DNA from: Nitrospinota bacterium
GTDB lineage: Bacteria; 2-12-FULL-45-22; JACOWJ01
Direction of reading: 5' to 3'
DNA length: 57,227 nt
NCBI GenBank assembly: GCA_016176845.1
Contig: JACOWJ010000028.1
Location: 1 to 57,227 of the forward strand
A program made the translations under genes and the position numbers. The notes beneath the pieces are model-generated. The model searched no databases, was not told the DNA's origin, and worked only from the letters and a program-made list of their open reading frames with translations. Below, one piece after another: positions 25,484 through 31,778 of this stretch. Position 1 is the first letter of the stretch. Each line of letters begins with the position of its first letter.

Positions 25484-25885
25484 TTACTCGGAATAGAACC
25501 CCCATACCGATAGTCCGACAACCGACAGCAGGCCCAAGACCGCCAGGAGCGTGAAGAGCGGCCTCCTGAGGGGGTGTCTCTCGGGGCCGCGGTCGATCAA
25601 GGGAAGAATGAAAAGGAAGACCATTGCCAGGATCTGCAGCGAGACCCCAAGGATTTTGTTGGGGACCACCTTTAGGAGCTGGTAGGAGGCCAAAAAGTAC
25701 CACTCCGGCTTGATGTGTGCCGGGGTCACGAAGGGATCCGCTCGCTCGAAGGCCTCCGGCGGGAAGAAGAGCAAGGGAAGAAAGAAGATGATCCCAAGGA
25801 ACATGATCAAATAAACCAGAATGACAACCACATCCTCGATGATGAAATGGGGATAGAAGGGAATCCCTTTCTCTCTTTTGGCCAT
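25484..25885 (-). CDS. Cytochrome b C-terminal / subunit IV-like protein
   Basis: The 133-residue second half of a split cytochrome b, as in b6f complexes. Three membrane helices are visible: VVVILVYLIMFLGIIFFLPL, ILGVSLQILAMVFLFILPL and LFTLLAVLGLLSVVGLSVW. The quinol-oxidation site motif is KPEWYFLASYQLLKVVPNKI, containing the PEWY residues. ATG 25885 is chosen because AAAGGAGG lies 5 nt upstream; an ATG a few codons earlier would overlap that site. The cytochrome b6-like gene lies 17 nt upstream, and the Rieske gene precedes that. Confidence 0.92.
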   Translation of the reverse strand: MAKREKGIPFYPHFIIEDVVVILVYLIMFLGIIFFLPLLFFPPEAFERADPFVTPAHIKPEWYFLASYQLLKVVPNKILGVSLQILAMVFLFILPLIDRGPERHPLRRPLFTLLAVLGLLSVVGLSVWGFYSE

Positions 25886-25902
25886 TATGCCTCCTTTATC
25901 AC

Positions 25903-26556
25903 TCATCTCCCGGGCGGGTCCGAGATCCCGGTCCTTCGAATCAGGAAGAGGTGCAGGGCAACCAGGAGCACCATCGTCGCCGGGATCAAGGCCACGTGCA
26001 TGGCGTAAAACCGGCTCAGGGTAGGCCCCCCCACGATCTCCTGGCCCCGCAAGAATCGGTTCAGCTCGGGGCCGATCCAGGGGACGGTCCCCGCCGCATT
26101 GGTGGCCACGGTCGTTCCCCAATAGGAGAGCTGGCTCCAGGGCAAAAGATAGCCGGATAAGGCAATCCCAAGGGTCAACAGCATCAGGAGGAAGCCGCTC
26201 ATCCAGTGAAGCTCTCGGGGCTTCTTATAGGAGCCCATGAAAAGGACGCTTACCATATGGAGCGTCACCGCCGCGATCATCATGGTGGCGCCCACAGCGT
26301 GAACCAGCCGGATAAGCCAGCCGTAAGGGACCTGGGTCATGATTCGCTGGATGCTGTCATAGGCGAAATCGGTGTGCGGGATGTAATAGACCAACAGGAG
26401 GATCCCCGTCAAGACCTGGACGATGAAAATGAACAGGGCGAGCCCCCCCAGGGAATACCAGAGGTTAATCTCTTCGGGCACATAATATTCGGTCAGTTGA
26501 CCCTTGATCAGCTCCTTAAGATGAATCCGTTCGTCGATCCAATCCATCAGCGACAT
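25903..26556 (-). CDS. Cytochrome b6-like protein
   Basis: The 217-residue membrane core of a quinol:cytochrome oxidoreductase. Four helices carry the two b-heme ligand pairs: His-x13-His in LVHAVGATMMIAAVTLHMVS and His-x14-His in MHVALIPATMVLLVALHLF; the x14 spacing is the b6-type arrangement. The quinone-site region reads SYWGTTVATNAAGTVPWIG. In plant and cyanobacterial b6 a Cys35 binds an extra heme covalently; the matching place here is Ser35 (NLWYSLGG), so that bond is absent. It starts 4 nt after the Rieske stop and precedes the subunit IV gene. Confidence 0.94.
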   Translation of the reverse strand: MSLMDWIDERIHLKELIKGQLTEYYVPEEINLWYSLGGLALFIFIVQVLTGILLLVYYIPHTDFAYDSIQRIMTQVPYGWLIRLVHAVGATMMIAAVTLHMVSVLFMGSYKKPRELHWMSGFLLMLLTLGIALSGYLLPWSQLSYWGTTVATNAAGTVPWIGPELNRFLRGQEIVGGPTLSRFYAMHVALIPATMVLLVALHLFLIRRTGISDPPGR

Positions 26557-26560
26557 CGCA

Positions 26561-27028
26561 TCATGCCCCCAACATAACCTTTCCTCCTGCCACGGTCACC
26601 GGATGGACCTCCAGCGGCGCAGGAGCTGGTCCTCCCAGCACCCTCCCATCCAAAGCAAAGCGAGCCGCATGACATGGGCAGAAGAGCATCTTTCGCTCCT
26701 CCTGCCATTTAACGATGCATCCCAAATGAGTGCAGACTGCCGATATGGCCACCACGCCTTCCGTCGCGTTGATGACCAGCGTGGGCAAGCCCCGATACAG
26801 GATCGTCTTGGCTGTCCCCATGGGGATCTCCCCCAGGTCCACCTCCACCTTCCGGGCCGCCTTGTCGGCCTCCAAGGGCCGCAGGTACTGAACCACGGGG
26901 TAGAGGGCCCCCCCCAGGGCCGTTGCCCCCAGCACCGCCAGGCATTGGCCCAGAAATTTCCTCCGGCTCTCTAATAAGATCTCCTGCTCACTCCGACCTT
27001 CCCCCATGAGAATCCTTGGGTTTTTCAT
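26561..27028 (-). CDS. Rieske [2Fe-2S] protein
   Basis: High-potential iron-sulfur subunit of the bc-type complex. The 155 residues begin with a cytoplasmic stretch, then a twin-arginine motif (SRRKFL near residue 21) and one membrane helix (CLAVLGATALGGALYPVV), so it is probably Tat-inserted with an uncleaved anchor. The cluster-binding motifs are CTHLGC near 97 and CPCHAARF near 116. The start is uncertain: ATG 27028 has no strong ribosome-binding site and Met8 (27007) is an alternative. It is directly coupled to the cytochrome b6-like gene. Confidence 0.94.
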   Translation of the reverse strand: MKNPRILMGEGRSEQEILLESRRKFLGQCLAVLGATALGGALYPVVQYLRPLEADKAARKVEVDLGEIPMGTAKTILYRGLPTLVINATEGVVAISAVCTHLGCIVKWQEERKMLFCPCHAARFALDGRVLGGPAPAPLEVHPVTVAGGKVMLGA

Positions 27029-27058
27029 CGTCTTCTTCGATTCACCTTGTTCTTCGAT

Positions 27059-28285
27059 TTACCTTGCGTTAAAGACCCGCTCATCTCGAGCCAGGTCCAC
27101 GACCGTATCGACCTGGTCGATCACTCGAGGTTTGTATTCATAAACGACTTGAGCGTTGATCACCACCTCTGTCCCGCGAGGAACGAAGAAGAAAAACTCC
27201 TCCCGTCGCGTCTCCTTGGGCTCGATCCGGTTATCGGAAGAGAGCCTGGCAGCATTCAGGAATGCATCGACGTCCCGGGTGATCTCTTCGCCCCGCTCAT
27301 TCAGTAGGACCTTACGATAGGAACGCTCCGCCACGAAGCTCTTTCCCTGGGCAGTGGTGGCCTTTAACGTCAATACCAACCGCTTGGTGGGCAGGCCGGT
27401 GGGGATCCGATGGCCCGCCCCATGGTTGGTGATCTCCACCACGACCCGAACCCGGCCCCCCAACCGCTCAACGCTGGCGATCCCGACCTTCAGCATCTTC
27501 TTCAGCTGTGGCACCGAGCTGCCGCCGGCGATATCGTGGAGGTTGATCTCCTTCCTGGCGATGAGTCCCCCTTCCGTAAGATAGCCTTCCTCCTGTCGGC
27601 TGATGGGCATGTGGCACCGTTGACAGGGGGTCCCCTGCTTGCGGTAGAAACCGGCCGACCACTCGGAATAGGTGCCCAGCACCACCACCCCTTTCGGGTT
27701 TACATATTCATGGCAGCCCGCACAGATGAGGGAGTCCTCGTAAAGTTTGGAAGCGGCCACCTCGTGGTTTGGGGCCTTCTCCTGTCCGTGTGTACCCCAC
27801 TTCACCAGGCCGGTCTCGATCTTCAGCTCGTGCAGCCCTTGTTTGGCCAACTTAACGTCTTTGAGGGTGTGGCAGAAGTCGCAAGTGATCCCCTCCGACG
27901 TGATCTCCTGCCTGATCTCGAAATCTTTGGTGAACTGGGTCGTGGGAGCATGGCAGGCCAGGCAAAAGGTCTTCGCCTTCCCTTGGGTCATCCTGTAAGC
28001 TTCCAGATAGGCGGTGTCGAAGATCGGGTCCACCAACGAGCGGGCATGGAGGGTATCCTTCCAGCTCTGGTAGATCAGCGTGTGGCAGCGGCCGCAGACC
28101 GCAGCCTTGCTGTAACCCTTTTTCTCCAGCTTCGGGAAGGATGGCTTCCCTTTCCCTTGGCCGAAAACGGTTGCGGCGAGCAGCAGCAAGATGATCCACC
28201 CCCCTCCGATCGCCGCCTCTCTGAGGCCGCTCCGCTTCATCTGCCTGCCCGTTCCTCTGAGCCTCCTCCATCCTCTGCCGATCAT
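27059..28285 (-). CDS. Pentaheme cytochrome c with C-terminal beta domain
   Basis: A 408-residue periplasmic cytochrome. An N-terminal hydrophobic segment (GGGWIILLLLAATVFGQG, about 28-45) acts as signal or anchor. Five CXXCH motifs (CGRCH, CLACH, CDFCH, CAGCH, CQRCH) lie within residues 64-220, in a c554-like arrangement (HTLIYQSWKDTLHARSL). The last 170 residues lack hemes and look like a beta-rich domain (VRVVVEITNHGAGHRIPTGL). ATG 28285 has GAGGAGG 4-5 nt upstream. It sits between the MtrB-like porin and Rieske genes, so it may join the quinol-oxidising complex to the outer-membrane conduit. Confidence 0.87.
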   Translation of the reverse strand: MIGRGWRRLRGTGRQMKRSGLREAAIGGGWIILLLLAATVFGQGKGKPSFPKLEKKGYSKAAVCGRCHTLIYQSWKDTLHARSLVDPIFDTAYLEAYRMTQGKAKTFCLACHAPTTQFTKDFEIRQEITSEGITCDFCHTLKDVKLAKQGLHELKIETGLVKWGTHGQEKAPNHEVAASKLYEDSLICAGCHEYVNPKGVVVLGTYSEWSAGFYRKQGTPCQRCHMPISRQEEGYLTEGGLIARKEINLHDIAGGSSVPQLKKMLKVGIASVERLGGRVRVVVEITNHGAGHRIPTGLPTKRLVLTLKATTAQGKSFVAERSYRKVLLNERGEEITRDVDAFLNAARLSSDNRIEPKETRREEFFFFVPRGTEVVINAQVVYEYKPRVIDQVDTVVDLARDERVFNAR

Positions 28286-28300
28286 CTGCCTCCTCTCATT

Positions 28301-30376
28301 TCAATCCAGATTAACCCTAAGGAGCACAGTCCAAAGGTTCACCTCATATTCGTTGTCCTGCCGGAAGAAAGGAGGCCGCTTCTCGGAGAAGAATTGCTCG
28401 ACCAGCCGGCTCCCCTTCTCGTCCAACCTCATCCGTCGGTATTGGAGATCCAAACCCATCCCCTTTCCCCCAACCTTGAACTTGTAAAGCAACCCCAGGG
28501 AAAAATCGCCGGTATCCAAGGGGAAGCTCCCCTCGGCGTTCGCCAGCCGGTAGTTGAAAGAGGTCGTCAGGAAGGAGGTCAGCTCGTAGGAGAGTCCGGT
28601 CAAAAAGATGTTGTTGTCCTCCGAGAAAACGCTGCTCCCTCCCCGCAGCACGCCATCGGTAAAGAGCTCGGTCTCCGTGTCGAAATCCAGGTCCTGTCGC
28701 ATGTAGGTAGCATTCCACATCAACCCCCGAATCGGCTGGTACCAGAGGGAAACCGCATAATTCTTCTGGTCGATGTCGGAGGAATGCTGATTGAACACCC
28801 CTTGTTCCGTGAGGACGGGGGAGCCAATGTTCGGGGTGCCCCCGGTATTCTTCCGCTGGATGAGGTGATAATCGAGGTTGAGTCCCAGGTTTCTGAAGGG
28901 TTGGTAGCGGACCAGGATCTTGGTCCGGTGTTCATCCGAACTGCTGATCTCGGTAAAAGGATTATCGACCGCGAGGTTCTCATACTCTCCGACGATGCTC
29001 AGCCCGCGGAAGGGGCGATAATCGAACCCGAAGATGAAGTTGTTGTCCCGGGTCGTCATGTCGCGCAAGACCGCGCGGCGCTGCTCGGGGTTATCCCGGA
29101 CCCGGCGGGCCTGACGGCTCTGCCAGAGGTAGCCGAAGCGCAGGGCCAGGTTCTCCAAGGGGAGGTATTCGAAGAAGCTCCGGAGGGTATGGCTCTTGAT
29201 ATCGTCGTCCACTTGGGTGACGACGTTTCCCTCCTCCTCCAGGCCCAGAAAGTCGATGACCCCATCGTTGCCCCGGGGAATGGTGGAGCCGGATGATTCG
29301 CTGTCGTAAAGTCGGTAGGTGTTGTGGAAAAAGAGGTTCTCCAAGATCTTGACCGAGAAGCCCAGATCGAAGAGGTGGATGTCCCGCTCCCCATCCCCGC
29401 GGCCGAACAGGGTTCCCGCCACGGGATCGCCGTTGAAAGCGGTGGCCGCGATTGAGCTGACGAAGGAGTGGTTCTGTCGGGTCTTGCTGAAGATATAGGC
29501 CGCATTCATCTCCAGCCAATCCAGGGGGGTGGCGTGCAGGCCGAGACGGGTCAGCGGGTTCTTGGTGCTCTCGCTCTGCCTCCAATCGAATGCGCTCAAG
29601 GCGGTCAGGAAGCGAGGGTTGCCCCCCAGCTCCCCCGGGGAGGTTGGCTGGGTGCGAGGACGAAAGAAATTGATCTCGTTGTTCCAAAGGCGCAGGCTCT
29701 GCTCGAAGGAGAGGTCCACGAAGCCAAGGCGATAGCTCAGGCCCATCCCGTAGTCGTTGGTGGCCTTGTCCACCGGCTCGAACAGGGAGAAGTGGGCCCG
29801 GGATAGGTGGCGAGAGGTGATGGAATCGCCGATCTGTTCCTGTCGGCGATAGAAGAGGTTCAGCCTGGGCCAGCCCTCGGGATTGATCACCAGATCGACA
29901 TTCCCGAACTTCCGATCCCACTCGAAGGCATGGGGATCGCCCACGAAGAAGGGGGCCCCGAGGCCTTCCTGTACGCTGCTGAAGGCCCGGGTCTCATCCC
30001 GGTTGGTGTAGCGATATTCGCTCTTGCGGGCCGACATCTTGAGGTCGTAGAGGCCCCTCTTTCCCAGGCGGACGGACCCAAAGGGGTAAGGGTCCCCGCC
30101 CAGGCTGCTTCCTTCCAACTTGAAGTAATCGAAGGGGCGTCCAGCCCCTTCTTCTGCCTCCCCTCTGAGGGAGAAATCGAAGAGCCGCAGGCCGCTGAAG
30201 AGATTGTAATCTTCCCGGTATTTCCGCTGGTTCTTGTCCACATCGACGACCCGGGGGCCCACGCCCAGGGTCCCCTGCAGGTCGTATCCCCACAGCTCGG
30301 TCTTGGCCCAAGCCGATCCACTCCATCCCATCACTATCCCCAGGATCCCCGCCATGATCGCGATGATCTTCCTCAT
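28301..30376 (-). CDS. MtrB/PioB-like outer-membrane beta-barrel porin
   Basis: A 691-residue exported protein. The signal peptide is MRKIIAIMAGILGIVMGWSG with cleavage after SAWA. The rest is a run of alternating-polarity strands ending in aromatic residues (for example NLALRFGYLWQSRQ and LTSFLTTSFNYRLANAEG), closing with VNLWTVLLRVNLD, a typical barrel end. Size and position directly after a decaheme gene match the decaheme-associated MtrB/PioB group, whose barrels sheathe a multiheme cytochrome across the outer membrane. ATG 30376 is chosen because GAGGAG lies 9 nt upstream; an earlier in-frame start at 30409 lies in heptad DNA. The first genes of the unit are thus cytochrome plus porin. 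Confidence 0.82.
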   Translation of the reverse strand: MRKIIAIMAGILGIVMGWSGSAWAKTELWGYDLQGTLGVGPRVVDVDKNQRKYREDYNLFSGLRLFDFSLRGEAEEGAGRPFDYFKLEGSSLGGDPYPFGSVRLGKRGLYDLKMSARKSEYRYTNRDETRAFSSVQEGLGAPFFVGDPHAFEWDRKFGNVDLVINPEGWPRLNLFYRRQEQIGDSITSRHLSRAHFSLFEPVDKATNDYGMGLSYRLGFVDLSFEQSLRLWNNEINFFRPRTQPTSPGELGGNPRFLTALSAFDWRQSESTKNPLTRLGLHATPLDWLEMNAAYIFSKTRQNHSFVSSIAATAFNGDPVAGTLFGRGDGERDIHLFDLGFSVKILENLFFHNTYRLYDSESSGSTIPRGNDGVIDFLGLEEEGNVVTQVDDDIKSHTLRSFFEYLPLENLALRFGYLWQSRQARRVRDNPEQRRAVLRDMTTRDNNFIFGFDYRPFRGLSIVGEYENLAVDNPFTEISSSDEHRTKILVRYQPFRNLGLNLDYHLIQRKNTGGTPNIGSPVLTEQGVFNQHSSDIDQKNYAVSLWYQPIRGLMWNATYMRQDLDFDTETELFTDGVLRGGSSVFSEDNNIFLTGLSYELTSFLTTSFNYRLANAEGSFPLDTGDFSLGLLYKFKVGGKGMGLDLQYRRMRLDEKGSRLVEQFFSEKRPPFFRQDNEYEVNLWTVLLRVNLD

Positions 30377-30395
30377 CGACCGGATCTCCTCAATT

Positions 30396-30430
30396 AGCTC
30401 ATAGCTCATAGCTCATGGCTCATAGCTCAC
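30396..30430. repeat. Heptad repeat (AGCTCAT x4)
   Basis: Units AGCTCAT, AGCTCAT, AGCTCAT, GGCTCAT, AGCTCAC just upstream of the porin gene. Confidence 0.8.
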
Positions 30431-30435
30431 ACCGG

Positions 30436-30465
30436 AAAAAGGAAATTCCTATACCATTCAATTGG
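30436..30465. repeat. AGGAAATTCCT-type element
   Basis: AAAAAGGAAATTCCTATACC followed by ATTCAATTGG, adjoining the AGCTCAT heptads. Confidence 0.7.
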
Positions 30466-30509
30466 CTTATCCCTCTCGCTTCCCGCTAGTGAACCGATTG
30501 CCCCACTCT

Positions 30510-31430
30510 CTACTCGAAAAAGGCATGGTTGACGTTCGACCCATGGATGTTCACATGACAGAAGGTACAATTCCGAAAGTTCCCGGCGACTGCCCGCTGG
30601 TTATGAAAGGCCGGGGTATTGGGATGACACTGGAGGCAGAGGCTCGCCACCTCCTGATAGGCCAGGAGGTGGCGGTTGTTGGAGCCATGGGGCTGATGGC
30701 AGGTGCTGCACCCTTCCACATAGACCGACAGGTGCTCGAAGACCCAAGGCCCTCGCAATTCGCTGTGGCAATTGAAGCAGACCTCGTCTCGGGCCTGCCG
30801 CAACTGCCTCCGATTGGCCGCGCTGTGGGAGGTGTGACAGTCCGGACAGTTGACGACCCCCTCGGGGACCTTGTGCCGTTCGGGCAAGGCGAATTCGGCC
30901 TGGATCCGGACGTGGCAGGAGTAACAAAGCTCGGGAGCCGGCCTCTTGAGGGAGGCCTCTCGCACGCCCCCCTTGTGGATCTGATGGCACTCGTCGCAGG
31001 GAACCTGGCTTACGGCGTGTTGGCTTCTCCGAAAATCCTCCCGCTCCCGGTCCCGACGGTGGCATTGTAAACAGATGCCCATCCGGCCTTTGGGGTGCTC
31101 CTCCTTGAAGCGGATGATCTGCTTGGGGGTCTTGCTCGTTTCGGCCTCATTGGAGTGGGCGCTGCCGGGGCCATGGCAGCCCTCGCACCCCTTGCCTGCT
31201 ATCCCCCATTTCTCGAATTCTACCTTGCCATGGAGCGTCCGGGGGAAGGCATCCGCCACTTTCTCATGGCAGTCAGTGCACTCCTCACCCCCGATGTAGG
31301 TGGCCCCGGGAATAACGGGAAGGGGAACAAATTTCTGATAAGGCTGACAGGAATAACAAAAGCAAAGGAAAGCGATCATGAGTCCCGCCGATAGAAACGT
31401 TCGGATTGGGGTGTTTCCTCTCGATGACAT
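30510..31430 (-). CDS. Decaheme cytochrome c, MtrA/DmsE-like
   Basis: A 306-residue exported protein with ten CXXCH motifs (CTDCH, CEGCH, CLQCH, CDECH, CYSCH, CPDCH, CFNCH, CSTCH, CLQCH, CTFCH) between about residues 50 and 290. Heme number, length and the following MtrB-like gene match the MtrA/DmsE family that fills the porin and conducts electrons through the outer membrane. The signal region (FLSAGLMIAFLCFCYSC) could end in a lipidated Cys, though the lipobox is weak. ATG 31430 is favoured because AGGAG lies 8 nt upstream; a start at 31514 would add 28 residues of no export character. It is first in its transcription unit. Confidence 0.88.
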   Translation of the reverse strand: MSSRGNTPIRTFLSAGLMIAFLCFCYSCQPYQKFVPLPVIPGATYIGGEECTDCHEKVADAFPRTLHGKVEFEKWGIAGKGCEGCHGPGSAHSNEAETSKTPKQIIRFKEEHPKGRMGICLQCHRRDREREDFRRSQHAVSQVPCDECHQIHKGGVREASLKRPAPELCYSCHVRIQAEFALPERHKVPEGVVNCPDCHTSHSAANRRQLRQARDEVCFNCHSELRGPWVFEHLSVYVEGCSTCHQPHGSNNRHLLAYQEVASLCLQCHPNTPAFHNQRAVAGNFRNCTFCHVNIHGSNVNHAFFE

Positions 31431-31778
31431 CCCGTTTATCTCCTGACTTGAGGATGTGGGTAATATCAAATCTATATAAGACAAGAATTGCCCATACTCT
31501 AACTTTAGAAGCATAAAATTGTCAAGGACAACTGAAGAAAATTCAAGGATAAAAATTTGCCAGATTGATTGTTAAACCGCTGCACAGCATAAAACAATCT
31601 GTGGAAAATCGCGATTCTCTCAATAAAATCATTAGGATAACTTCAATTCTTTAAGGTTTTAGATAAACAGTTAGATAAACAGATCGACAACAAAGACGAG
31701 AAAAAAAGTTCAGCGGGTCAATCAATGCGATATCTGACTGACCCGCTGAAGGTTCTCGGCACCATAGGCCTTCGCGTG
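31431..31778. other. AT-rich intergenic region, probable promoter of the decaheme unit
   Basis: AT-rich DNA upstream of the decaheme gene, bounded by a strong terminator (31700-31750) for the nonaheme gene. Transcription of the decaheme-porin-bc unit probably starts here. No confident -35/-10 pair was identified by eye. Confidence 0.5.
31700..31750 (-). terminator. Intrinsic terminator after the first nonaheme gene
   Basis: TTCAGCGGGTCA (31709-31720) and TGACCCGCTGAA (31739-31750) are perfect 12-bp complements. On the minus strand the stem is followed by a run of seven T (complement of 31701-31707). Confidence 0.88.

Noticed and set aside
27410-29296. A 628-codon open plus-strand frame opposite the porin and pentaheme genes
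   Set aside because: It mirrors the minus-strand genes, whose signal peptides, CXXCH motifs and barrel strands are clear; long antisense frames are expected in G+C-rich coding DNA and this one has no family pattern.
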